From Xestospongia bergquistia (lineage: Eukaryota; Porifera; Demospongiae; Haplosclerida; Petrosiidae), in assembly GCA_963965975.1 (NCBI GenBank), contig OZ014416.1, positions 496,001 through 560,000 on the forward strand: a stretch of DNA of 64,000 nucleotides. Reading direction: 5' to 3'. The notes under the pieces were generated by a model, which had not been told where the DNA came from, did no database searches, and worked only from the letters and a program-made list of their open reading frames with translations. Positions 34,311 to 46,199 of the stretch are shown here, in pieces (positions within the stretch are counted from its first letter, which is position 1; every line of letters starts with the position of its first letter). A program made the translations under genes and the position numbers.

Positions 34311-34442
34311 TGTTTGGAACAGACTACATTGTGTTATTGGATATTCATCAAAGACAATAAGCAGGTTAGCATTGGCCAGTATTGGTCTTAAGTGATAAAT
34401 ATATACATTGTCAATTATTGCTTTAGCTGTTTCAGTGGACAA
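34311..34442 (-). other. Orphan exon-like segment
   Basis: 132 bp, an exact multiple of three, lie between a consensus acceptor (ATTCTTAG) and a consensus donor (GTGAGT). It encodes 44 uninterrupted residues (LSTETAKAIIDNVY..., ending SLFQT) with balanced composition unlike the surrounding AT-rich spacer. No partner exon was found nearby and the family is not recognised. It may be a relic of a gene broken by the array's rearrangements. Confidence 0.4.
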
Positions 34443-34754
34443 CTAAGAATATGAAGCATTTCAGTATCAATAATATTTTTAAAATCCATTATATTATTTA
34501 TTAGAAAAAAATGAAAAGCATTGTATCAATAGTGAATGACTATTAAAGTAATGTGTAATATATAGTGTGAATATAGATATTACTCAAATATTGATATGGT
34601 ATAAATTATTTCAAAAATACACAGTTTTAATACTACAATATAACCTGTTCTACCACTCCAAAAGACATAATACTAAAATCAACTATATAATGTTAAAACA
34701 ATAAGCAGCATAGATCAAATATGAACTAAGAGAGTATTGTACAAAATCAAAGCA

Positions 34755-37244
34755 CTACGCTATATGATCACCTTCTGCTATCGATCTCCTCAATTTTGCC
34801 ACCAGGTCAGGATTATTCTTAGTAGTCTCAATGACATTGTTATTAATTTCCTTCTTGTCTTCTTCTTCAATGCTAAAGTTTATCACTCCATGTATATTTG
34901 AGGAATTAATCAGAGAGTAAAAAGGTCTGTCATCAATTTTAAACCATCTGTAATGCTTCAAGGCCATTCCAATTTGTTTACAAAGACTGGCATTTTTAAA
35001 CTCATCAGAATTCCCCCAAAAGTTTTCAATTGCTTTAAGAGCAATTTCTATCAGAACTCCATAAAGCACACCATTGACCACTGTCTCTGTAATTAACCAC
35101 CATATAACAAAATAAATTGTAGCAGCTGTTGTAGTATGTCTGACATATGCATCAACAATAATATGCCAGTTATTAACTATCATTAAGTTCCACAATGTTA
35201 CCATTGATGAGGAAAAGTCTTCAAAATTGTATGGATAGTAATACAAATACTCATATGAGCCACATCTAGTCATAGCATCACCATCAATAAAGTTATTGTT
35301 ACCAAAAATGGTCATGCCAAGAACTGCAAATTCGTAATACAACAAGTATGCCAGTAAAATGAATGGACTCAACAAGACTAAAGTGTGAAGAAGAGTATGA
35401 ATAACAGTAGCAAACATGCGATTCATTGTTATCATTCTTAATAATCGCAACAATACTAATGTGATTGTTACTTGAACAAGTCGAAACAAATTTGACTTAC
35501 TTAAACAATTATCAAATGTACCTCCCTCCAGGCAAGGGACATGTACAAAACCTAATGAAATTATTATAAACAAGATAAGGATATCTATAATAGATACTAT
35601 AACTGAAAGACAATACTTTAATTCAGGACTAAATTTGTTTCGGTGTCCCTTGAAAAACCACTCCATAAAATTTAAACACAACTTTTTTGTTTTAGTGCAC
35701 AGTTGATCTCGTCGATAACATAGTTGAACAATCTCAGCAATAACTAAACCAATTCTTACAACAACCTCAGGAATAAAGACACAGGAAAATGCAAGCAATG
35801 CCTTAGCCAGTGATGAGTGTGGATTTGTTAAACTGTTTTCAAAGTCCGATACCATCAGCACTGTCAATACAGCAATGTAAATTATTGCTAGAGGTAAGCT
35901 TGTTAGAGCTACATACAATCGCATAATGAGGTAACTGCAATAAAAAGCATTTTTATCACCCCTGGCAAGGTTATCTGAAACTGGTTGAGGATATTCAAAT
36001 ATTTTTAAAAGAAGATTTTTGAAGTCATTCCAGTCAATTTTGTAATTAACATAATTGTTATTTCTATAAAAGTTATTAACTATTTCATAAAATTCATCAT
36101 AATCACTCACCAAATTTACTTTTATTGTGTAATGTTTCACATCATTTAGCTTGATTTTTGTCTCATCATTAAAATTATCATAATTAACTCCATTTTCGTT
36201 TGCTATTAAAGCAAATGCAACTCGAAGATTTGTAAGCCTCTGCTTATAACTTTTGAGCATTGAATTTTTAAAAAATGACAGAAATTTAGCAGCATATAAA
36301 GCAACGATGACTTTAAGTAGAAAATAGTTGGTTATAAAAAAGTATGTTCCAAAGTACAGAAAGTAAGCTCGATTATGTTTATAAGCTGGTGTGAGAATAT
36401 CAGGACTATTAGCAGTTGTAAGATAAACTAACAAGTTCCAATATGCTTGTGAGAGATAGTTAAAATACGTATCACCTTCTTCAACAGTAAATGTGTCAAG
36501 AATAACTGTAATATTAATTGTTGTTGTTCCATTGTTTAGGTAGTTCAAATGGCGTGGAAAAATTATAAGCCCAATCATAGCAAACAGAAATATTACTAGT
36601 ATCAGTAATATATTAACACTAAAAAGTTGTGAGAAAGTTATAAAAATAGCTTTTATAGATTTTCTTATTTGCTCAACTTGAGCTATAAGAAATATTGGTC
36701 TTACAAGCTGGCGGAAAAAAGTAATGAAAGTCAACTGATCTGTATAGCCATTTTTGGCAATGCTAGTAAATAAAAGTGACCACGTTATGAATAATGCTAT
36801 AATGTATATAATGTTTAACCTTAAATCAGCAGCATAGTAATCTATCTTGACATATAAATCTTTAATTTTTCTATCACTTTTTTGGCTTGGGAATAGCATA
36901 TACCATCTAAAAACAGCATCAATTGTCACAATTGACAGGAAAAGTACTTCAAGTGCAATACTAGTCCAGAAGTATGACTTGTTATCTCCGTTATCTCCAG
37001 AGTTCTCTTCTTCACCTTGATAGTCAGATGACCATGAGAATGATTGCTGGTTCTCAAAAAAGGGCAACAGTATTAACATAAGAAGTGGAGCTCCTTTGAA
37101 GAACAGCTGAAATAGAAATGAGTGATAGAATTTTCTTAACTGTAACCTTCTTCTTGTTAGTCTTGGAGCCAATGGATGATAGTTAAGAGCATCTAACAAA
37201 GTACATTCAATAAGACTTGAATAATTGTCGTTAGCATATGCCAT
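34755..37244 (-). CDS. Two-pore channel, copy E, intronless
   Basis: 829 residues, the longest of the array. Filter I LTTANSPD and filter II LMIVNNWHII are intact. Extra length lies in the S1-S2 loop (EENSGDNGDNKS), the loop before pore I (a Thr/Asn-rich run) and the repeat I-II linker (Asn/Tyr-rich). The C-terminus is distinct (RRSIAEGDHIA). S4 of repeat II reads LVLLRLLRMITMN. The frame is open and the gene appears functional. Its flanks are repeated at 37475-37830 around the stub of a further copy. Confidence 0.93.
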   Translation of the reverse strand: MAYANDNYSSLIECTLLDALNYHPLAPRLTRRRLQLRKFYHSFLFQLFFKGAPLLMLILLPFFENQQSFSWSSDYQGEEENSGDNGDNKSYFWTSIALEVLFLSIVTIDAVFRWYMLFPSQKSDRKIKDLYVKIDYYAADLRLNIIYIIALFITWSLLFTSIAKNGYTDQLTFITFFRQLVRPIFLIAQVEQIRKSIKAIFITFSQLFSVNILLILVIFLFAMIGLIIFPRHLNYLNNGTTTINITVILDTFTVEEGDTYFNYLSQAYWNLLVYLTTANSPDILTPAYKHNRAYFLYFGTYFFITNYFLLKVIVALYAAKFLSFFKNSMLKSYKQRLTNLRVAFALIANENGVNYDNFNDETKIKLNDVKHYTIKVNLVSDYDEFYEIVNNFYRNNNYVNYKIDWNDFKNLLLKIFEYPQPVSDNLARGDKNAFYCSYLIMRLYVALTSLPLAIIYIAVLTVLMVSDFENSLTNPHSSLAKALLAFSCVFIPEVVVRIGLVIAEIVQLCYRRDQLCTKTKKLCLNFMEWFFKGHRNKFSPELKYCLSVIVSIIDILILFIIISLGFVHVPCLEGGTFDNCLSKSNLFRLVQVTITLVLLRLLRMITMNRMFATVIHTLLHTLVLLSPFILLAYLLYYEFAVLGMTIFGNNNFIDGDAMTRCGSYEYLYYYPYNFEDFSSSMVTLWNLMIVNNWHIIVDAYVRHTTTAATIYFVIWWLITETVVNGVLYGVLIEIALKAIENFWGNSDEFKNASLCKQIGMALKHYRWFKIDDRPFYSLINSSNIHGVINFSIEEEDKKEINNNVIETTKNNPDLVAKLRRSIAEGDHIA

Positions 37245-37474
37245 GATGACTAGTTAGGAGTAACAAACTCAAGAAGATATCTAAGATTTTAATCTGGGAT
37301 TATCCCATGAAATATGAAAATAAATTGCGACATGACAAGGAAATGTTTTGATAAGGTTGTACTCCTTTATCAACTATAAATGTATGATGTGTACATATGT
37401 AATATTGTTTATATACAATATACTTTACACTAAGTAATGTTGAATATATAGTGTGAATATAGTACAAAGTAAAG

Positions 37475-37830
37475 TACAATATATAGTGTGAATATAGATA
37501 TTACTCAGATACTGATATGGTTTCAAACACTCACAGTTTTAATACTACAATATAGTCTGTTCAATCTACTATTTCATCGTCTTCTTGTACTTGCATCGAT
37601 TCCATTACCCTCAAATTTTCATGGATAATAGTTGAGAGCATCTAACAAAGTACATTCAATAATTGATTGAATTGTTACCATATGCTATGATGACTAGTCA
37701 AAGATCTTAATTGTAAAAGATATTAATCTGGGATTATCCCATGAAACATGAAACCAAATTAATGTGCTGTGTTATGACAAGGAACTGAATGTTTAGATAA
37801 AGTTGTACTCCTTTATCAACTATGATATGT
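37475..37830 (-). pseudogene. Two-pore channel stub, copy F
   Basis: 37475-37570 matches the 3' flank of copy E (34545-34640: ATATAGTGTGAATATAGATATTACTCA, then ACAGTTTTAATACTACAATATA). 37618-37665 matches the conserved N-terminal coding segment (ECTLLDALNY). 37690-37830 matches the 5' flank of E (TAATCTGGGATTATCCCATGAAA, GTTGTACTCCTTTATCAACTAT). A sixth copy existed here and lost nearly its whole body in one deletion. Confidence 0.85.
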
Positions 37831-38594
37831 GATAAAGTTGTATATAATAAGATTGTACTCCAATAATAATAAAAGACATTGACAATGATGTAACATCAAT
37901 AGATGTGGAGTCTTTAGACAACCTTGGGTACAGTTTTGGTAACAACTGTCCATGACTAATGTCACATGACCATTACTAATGGAACAGATCTTAATTATGA
38001 TGTTAGTCTAACTTAGTCTTAGTCATCCCACTATACAACAATTACAAGATGAATTTAATTGAAATTTAAAAAATAAAGACACGATTACCATATAATTGGT
38101 ATATATTAGTATGATTTGAGATCTGATAATGAATGGTTTCCTGTGTCTTTTACTCACCAACTGTCTAGTACTTTACAAGGATAGATGTCTACTATTCAAA
38201 CACATCAGAACATGTATTTACAAAAGATTGGTCCACAATTAGAGAAGTCTGGACAATTTAAAGGACAAACAAGTCAACTAATCTGAATGTATTTTAACAG
38301 TCAATCTATTTTATCACAATGAAGAACATATTTAAAACATTAAAACAAAACATAGAACATAATTATAATACAATTAATTATATACAATAATTATTATTAA
38401 TTATAAAACAACAATAAACAAAATACAAATACAACAACAACAATCAAGCTGTATTACAAGAAATGGAAAATTAATTTACATTTTTTCCTTTTTAAATCTA
38501 TTTTTTGTTATGATTGATTAGTAATAAATAAATAATTTTGAATCTAACATTTTCAATGACCTTCTATTTTGAGAATGCACAAACAGAGAACAAT
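37831..38594. other. AT-rich spacer, no gene seen
   Basis: Between the two-pore channel stub and the eIF4G stop. 38330-38560 is extremely AT-rich (AATTATTATTAATTATAAAACAACAAT). No exon, RNA or element was recognised. Confidence 0.5.
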
Positions 38595-41500
38595 CTAAGA
38601 ATAGTTCTCTGAGTCACTCTCTGTTTCTGCTGTCTCCAGCCAAGACAAAAAGTTCTTAGCAGACATTAGAGCAACTCCTCTACCATAGTTCTCTGATCCT
38701 TTTTCTTTCCATTCAAAACATGCCTGCTCAGAGACGACCTCAACATCATAAAGAGCTTGAAACATTTTGTGAAGGATGTCTAAAGGTAATGAAAAATAAA
38801 TAAATAAATTGATAAACAACACTGCATACTTGGGGGATGCTTGAGTAGTGCCACACCCACTTGTACTCCATTTAATACTTCTATTTGTAATTTCACATTT
38901 TCATCAGCATATTTTTTTAATATATTAAGTCGATTTTCAAATGTCTTCTCTTCATAAATACATTGATTACCCTCACCTGTTCACACAAACAACTATAATA
39001 TTAACTACATACACCAAATAATAACTTACCTCCTGACGTGCTACCTTTGACAGCTGCTCGTGTCAACGTTTTAATGAATTGAGCACTTTTTCTCTCTTCA
39101 TTAGCAATGGTTTTCTATTAAACAGTATACCACTTGCATTGTGTTATCATAAACATACTAACCTCTATCCAATCCAATATATCATCATTAGTACAATCTC
39201 GTGAACCAAACATAACAGTTAAGTCCTTTAGGTAAGGTGGGTCATCGGGAGGTACCCCAGGACCAACAGGGAGAGGATTAGAAGACGAAGAGTCCAACAA
39301 GAAAGACAAATTCTTAAAAGAAAAACAATAGCAATTGTCATAGTTTTTCACATCATCTTTTGTTAATATTACCTCTCTCTGTAAAAACTCTTCTATATCC
39401 TTTTCTTGTAGGCCGAGATCAGTCCATTCCAAATTTGAAGCTTGCCATGTAGATAATATCTTCTCTTTTGAAGTAGTTTGTGCACACTGTTTGAGAGTTC
39501 TACAGAGAAATAGTTCGAAAGATACTGAATGGACACACAAACAGGACAATATAATATTAATGGATATATGAACGATCAATTTGATACAAAACAAAGAAAC
39601 CACAATACATGTAGAACAATTGTAGATGTCAAAACAATTGTTACCTGGCCATACTCTTAGCTGCCCTATTTCCTAAGTTTGCATCCTTGAGCAGTTTAGC
39701 AAAGGTATCCAGGGACAATGCATCAGACAGAGCAGGTGCTACAATTTCAGCAAAGAAGTCCCATATCTTGGGGATATCAACCTCTAAATCGTCAACTATT
39801 TCAAGAACCTCTTGCAAACTAAATATGGAAAACAAAAACACCTCAATAAATGGAAGTTATTGCTATGGCAACCATCTCTATGGTAACAATGTCATGTATC
39901 AGACTCTACTATCTAACTCTACACATGATGTGTTTCGTAGTGCCAGCGAAATAGTCTGAATTTCTATAGCACAAGGTCTACGCCCAAAATGACATCAAAT
40001 GAAGTCATCAAGGTTCTAGCTATGTGCAGTAGATCATCAGTCTGTCAATCCATCCACCTATCTATCCATGCATCTGTTCATCCATCCATTCATTCATTCA
40101 TACCCAATTGTTAATCTCTCCTCCGGTAGAAGATTGTCCTTTAAGAGAACACTAAACAAAGTTCCTACTAATACTCTAGTTTGTGAGGTCTTCTCTAAAG
40201 AGCGATTGATAGCTTCTCTAACAAACACATGTAGCAAACTAGGAGACTCCATTTCAGAGACACATTCCACAGCCTCCTGTTATAAATTAGAGAGTATAAA
40301 GGGTTAAAATAAAACTATTTTTGTATAGTACTTTGAAATCTTTGTTCTGCACAAGTTCGTCAACAATAGTGGGCGTCTTTCGTTCTATTGTAGCTTCATC
40401 TAACTTATCAACAGGTTTCTTGGGTTGCTGAACAGACGAATGAAATATATAGAGATGGAATAAGTAAGAACTAACTGAAGTTACAGCTGGTTGTGCAAAA
40501 TCTTTCACTGTCTTTAAGAGCTCTGCCCTTTCATCAGGTTGAGTTGATGACCGTCTGACACCTTGCTGAGAGTTTCTTCCACCTGGAGGAGGTGCCTGTC
40601 TTTTACCTGATGAGCTAGACCTACATATACATACATATATAAAGAGATAAAAAATACTCTCTACTAACCGTTGTTGGCCTCCTTTAGGTTGTGGCGCTCT
40701 CTCTTTTTCAGTCTTGGAATCAGAGGGAGGAGGAGTAGGTGCCTGTGATCTCTTCCAACCACCAGGACGAAGACCTCCTGGACCAAGAGTAGTTGTAGAC
40801 TGTAAAGAGATAGACAATGTAATAAGTGATATTATTCTTAGTTACCTTTTCTTTCTCTTTACGGTTGCTTAGTGCTGTTATTCTTGTTACATCAGGGGTG
40901 GAGTCTCTCCGCCCACCTGTCTTTTCACCTTTACGGGAGCTGTAATCGTCTTGACCAGATTTATTTCCTAAGAGAAAAAGAGAGTGTTGGCCTCTATCAT
41001 AATTGATATACTGAGAACTGTTAATGTATCACAAACCCTATCACTATCAATATATTAGCAGCTATATTGACAGATTGTAGGCTCACCTCTTCTTTTCTCT
41101 TCTTTAGTAAACTGTTTTGATGACATAGGCTGTAGACTTCGAATCATTTCTTTCTCTTGTATAGCCTCCATCTCTGCTTCCATATGTATTTGATCAATAG
41201 TTTTTAATGTTTCTTGACGTCTTGCCACCCACTCATTCTATGACAAAATGCATAACACATGGTGACATGATCACATGTTCAACATGTGCACTGTTAACCA
41301 CCCACTCATTCTGTGACACAATGTAAAAGTAACATAATACATATTGATCACATGTACAACATGTGCACTGCTAACCACCCCCTCAAATTAACATTTACCT
41401 TTCTCATTTCCTGTACATCTTGTAACATGAAACGAATACGTGATGATATCTTCTTTTTCTCAATAATATCAGCTATACGTTCAAAATACCGATCCATACG

Positions 41501-44500
41501 TTGCTATAGCAACAAGAATAAATACTTTGATGTCATGTGACATTACGTACTTTGGCTTGAGGATGATCCAGTTCTTTTCCCGTGGTTGTTATCAATCTAC
41601 CAAAACATTCAAGAGCTTCTTCATCAGATGTTGAACGTAACAATCGTACGATACATTCATGCATAATACTCTCGGACAACATCTAAAAATAATTTTAAAA
41701 TAAAGACACAGTGATCATTGTTCAGTCATCCATATGCATCTCTCTATCTACAACTAAATACCTTTAGTTTAAAGAGTTCTCCGATAAACCGAATATTTCC
41801 AAGAGATCTCTTACGTGATATGTCTTCCCATTCCGTGAGTTGTTCTTTTTTTAGTTTCTTTTCTTCCTCCTACAAAAACAAAACAAAACAAAACAATTAA
41901 TAAAATAGAACAATAGAAATGCACGAGTCATTAATTATGACCTTTGACCTCTACAACTAGTATACACATTTCTTAACACAATGCTCACTGATGTGGCTTC
42001 TTCAATTGCTTTCTTTTTTTCTTCACGCGTTTCATCGTCCTTTTTGTCTTTCTCAAATTCCTTTTGACATCGTGTCAAAAGTTCTCTTCTAAACGATGTC
42101 TCTTTTTTGGTTTCTTCACCTGATTCATCCGTTTTTACAATCTCCACTTTAATCTAGAAGGGGTGGAGCCCAAAGTTATTACTAGTTATTAAAAACTTGT
42201 AACTTACATATGACAGCACACGGCACAAGTGTGCATAAGCGACACTAAAATTAGGTTCTTCGAGAGCCTAAATTGGAGGATAAGAACCATTAATAAGTTT
42301 TTACTATCAAATACCTTAGAAAATATTTTATCAATACATCCACGAAGTCTTTCTTCGGTATTTATGTTCAATTCACGAGCTCGTTCAGCTAAATCCTTAA
42401 ACTTCTGAGGTGTGAGTTTGTTAAGAATACCCTTAGTGGAAAGAAAAAATAAAATAGGAACAATTACCCACTATATGTACCTTGATAACATTTACATATA
42501 GTACATGTAACAGACATGTATAGTACATGTATTATATATAGACCTGTACAACATTTGTAATACTTACTTGGAATTTGCGGAAGACTTCTTCGGTCTCTTC
42601 GCTAACACTAACATCCCCAGACATCTTCTCTGAGCGGGTCCATCGATTTTCAGCCTTTCGTAATTCCACTTTTTCTTCCTTGCTGGGATTATAATCAATT
42701 TTACGGGTAGGTCTGACATTTCTACCATCCTGGAAGAAGAAAATGTCCTCATCCATCCATCCATTATTTCATCCATCTATTTATAAATTCATCCATCCAT
42801 TTATCATCTATCCATCCATCCATCACATACTCTTCTTGGTCCTGTCGTGTTATTGCTAGAGAAAAAATAAAGAGCTCAGTGAGAAAGCCATGAAAGGCAT
42901 AACAGAACCGAGTGTGCTTTAATTAGAAGTATATTCTAATCTATATTGTTATAATTGTCTACATACAAAGTTATTGAGTCTACTCAAGCCTAGCTACCTC
43001 TTTGCAGGCAAGGGTTACAACACTTTGCGTCTGTTATCTTAGCAAAGCACTTTAAACTACCATAACTTGTAGAGAAAAGCCCTCATTTATAATACCCCCA
43101 ACTGGCCTCATACCCAGACCACCACGCCCCATATATTATACAATACATTATGTATAGCAAAGCCCTCATTTATAATACACCCAACTGGCCTCATACCCAG
43201 ACTACCATGCCCCATATATTATACAATACATTATGTAGAGCAAAGCCCTCATTTATAATACACCCAACTGGCCTCATACCCAGACTACCATGCCCCATAT
43301 ATTATATAATACATCAAAGCCCTCATTCATAATGTATATTAAAAATATATGCATCTTTTATTACTAATAGTCTGTCTGTAGTTAGCTTTGGTAGTCAGAA
43401 TAATACTATTCATTAGAGCAGTAATTACTACACATTTTTTTAAGGGCTAGGGGAACTCCCTGATGACATAACCAAAATAATAAACAAACATACCTAGATT
43501 GAGGTCTGTAGACATCAGAATATTGAGAAAGTTGTTTTGGAGGTTCGATATTTTTATCTTTAAATTGAAGAAGAAAATCTCGCTCATATCTAAATCGTCC
43601 TTGAGGATCTTTCGAAAATCCAATGGATTCTGAGAAACATTTAATCACATCATTTTATAAACCATAAGTTTAAATTACCTTCCACATGTACATCTCCATT
43701 CACAATCATTTCCTCTTCCTCTACCTTTCCTCCTCCTCCTCCTCTTCCCCTGTTTCCATAGCAACCTCCTCAATCATATCCGTGTCACTTTCTTGAAAGG
43801 GTTCTGAACTTGTTAGACTAGTCATTTCCGAGTCTTGAGTAAATACAAACAACAATAGTCATTATATTCTTGGACAAATATTTACAACAAAACTTGAACA
43901 AAATGGAGACCACGACATGTATAGATAGACACTGCTCTTACCATGGTGATTGTCTTTCAAATTTATTAGAAGACTTAACACAAGTGTTTAGTAAATTATT
44001 GATACACTTACAATGATCATAGTTACCTTTAATGTCACTTGATCTGTCAAGATCTGGACTTGTATCTGGTTTAGCCTGTTTTCCTGTAGTTTCGTCTTCT
44101 AAATCAGACAGCTTGTCTGTTTCCATTGTTGAAGAAGCTAAACTATCAGGTTGTTTCTCTTCTATTGAAACCTGTGTATTCTAATAACAAGAAATCCCAT
44201 AATATTTTTAATGGAGACTTTGTAGTACCTGCTCTATAGTAGTATCAGGCAACTCTTTTGCTAATGTATCAGATTTTAAAGTTTCTATACTAGACTCTTT
44301 AGAAGGTTCTACAGGAAGAGGGTCGATAGGATGTGAGTTTGGGGAACCAGTTGACAAGGTAACTGGTTCTGGAGAAGGCTGTAATGGTTTAGTTTCTGTC
44401 TGGGATACAACTACGTGAGGCTGTCTGTTCATATCATGACCTGTAGTGACAACTGTCAATGAAAAAAATACAATTAAAGAATTAAGTTGTATCCATGACA

Positions 44501-45746
44501 ATAATGACATGGGCTCTGAAGTAAATCATGAGGGACTTTTCAAATCTTAAACCTCACCTAATGACATACAGCACAGAGTTATTTGTAGAGACTAATACAT
44601 CAATATTACATTATGTAGTAAATAAACACACCTTAACTCGTTGTACACAGTTATAGTTAGTGAGTACTAACAAGTGTTCTTACCTTCACTGGTTGTATCG
44701 CCTTGAGTCGAAGGCGTTACCTCGATGGGAGGAGTTTGAGATTTAATTTCTGTGGATGGCAAATCTGAAGACTGAGTTTCAGGCTGAGATTTGCCACTGG
44801 TATCAGGATGAGTACCTTGAGTATCAGTCTCTGATAAGTCTGTAGTAGGAGGAGTTTCTTCAGTCAGTTTGGTATCATTAGTTTTATCACTCGTAATCCT
44901 TTGAGTAGTCTCAATTGTAGTAATAACAGAGACATCAGTATTTGTGTCAATATTTGGGTTACTAATAATAGCATTGGGGCGTGGTTCTGTGGAAGAGGTA
45001 CTAGTACTTGGAGTACCAACTATATCATGAACTTCTTTTTTAAATCTTTCTTTGGCCTCTTCATTGGGATCTGTCAGTTTTTCAGAAGTAGTTGATATGT
45101 TTCCTGAACCCCCACCTTTAATTTGTGAGACATCCAGCTGTTCTTTAGTAGTAGGGTCAACAATAGCTACAGCTTTACTTCTTTTTTCAGGAACCTGATG
45201 GCTTACAGGAGGATAGACAGGTGGTTTAATATACGGCTGTCTCGGTGTTCCTCTTACTTGTTGAGGAATATAAATATGTTGTCGATGGGGGAAGAAAGAA
45301 GGACCCATGCCTGGCATACTTTGTTGCTGACCAGCTATAAGAGATCCAGCAGGATTGCCAAAAACTGGTACTTGTTGCGCTGGCTGAAACCCGCGATAGT
45401 TAGTAGGTGGTATCTGTTGACCCAATGGTATATGCGGCATTACTGGTAGCATGTGGGGTTGTAGGCCAGGCTGTTGTAATAATGGCCCTCGTTGTTGTTG
45501 GCCAGTCTATATAAAATGTAAAAGTAACATTTATCAATCAATTTATCTACTTCACTCACAAAATTAGCTGGATTGTGCATCAACGCCTGTGGGGGTAACT
45601 GTCTAATCTGACTATAATTTTGGGGCATAGGAACATTCCCACCACCCCAGGAGTTGGGGTTCCTGGGTACCCGGCTGTTGTCAGAGATAACAAACAATAA
45701 ATAAAATGAATATAATTATTGTTCAGTACCTCCTAGTTGATGTCAT
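38595..45746 (-). CDS. EIF4G: Translation initiation factor eIF4G
   Basis: A large multi-exon gene. Exon 1 is tiny (45746-45730, ATGACATCAACTAGGAG), exon 2 is 45674-45560, exon 3 45506-44684, and about twenty smaller exons follow. eIF4G is the scaffold that joins eIF4E, eIF4A, eIF3 and poly(A)-binding protein at the mRNA cap. A long Pro/Gln/Ser/Thr-rich N-terminus and an acidic Glu stretch precede the eIF4E-binding motif YERDFLL (43590-43570, fitting Y-x4-L-hydrophobic). Next comes the MIF4G/HEAT domain (about 42750-41100: [55 protein letters not shown]). The MA3 domain (about 40420-39650) follows, then the W2 domain, ending in an acidic SDSENYS tail. All three HEAT domains are present. Confidence 0.95.
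42745..42830. repeat. CATC/CATCCAT microsatellite in eIF4G
   Basis: Degenerate CATCCATC units spread through an intron just upstream of the MIF4G exon. Similar tracts occur at 40045-40100, 48890-49050, 50255-50300 and 51950-51995, always in introns of minus-strand genes. Confidence 0.75.
43075..43325. repeat. ~90 bp tandem repeat in an eIF4G intron
   Basis: Three close copies of a unit running from AAAGCCCTCATTTATAATAC through CCCAACTGGCCTCATACCC, AGACTACCATGCCCCATATA and TTATACAATACATTATGTA. A fourth partial copy ends at AAAGCCCTCATTCATAATG. Copies differ by only a few bases, so the array is young. It is GC-richer than its surroundings. Confidence 0.9.
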
Positions 45747-46199
45747 GATTATTAATTATGGAACAACAGACAACTGATGGATGTGGGAGTGGCTAATCTG
45801 AACAACTCCAACCAGAACTCCTGGATTAAACTAGAAATTTGGTTTTGGAATGGATTATTGAGATCTGTAGTGATAGAAATGGAATAATTAACTATTGTCA
45901 TCTAATGTCATCATGATTGCGCAATACACTGAGTCATACTGTCTTAATAACTTTTCATAACTTTATGCTAATAGCAAAAACAATAGTTATAAATTATTTA
46001 TATATAAATCTTTAAATATGACAGTGAATCCTTTAACAATAATGAATTAAGATATGTGGCCATATAATATCATAGATATATCTTAAAGGTGTTACATATG
46101 TGATCTATATCACTTACTGTAATAAAACTAGAAGGAAGTTGAGGTAGTAAGTACCTTTGGTGACAGAGAACCCTTTACAAAATTGACTTGGGTTTCAAT

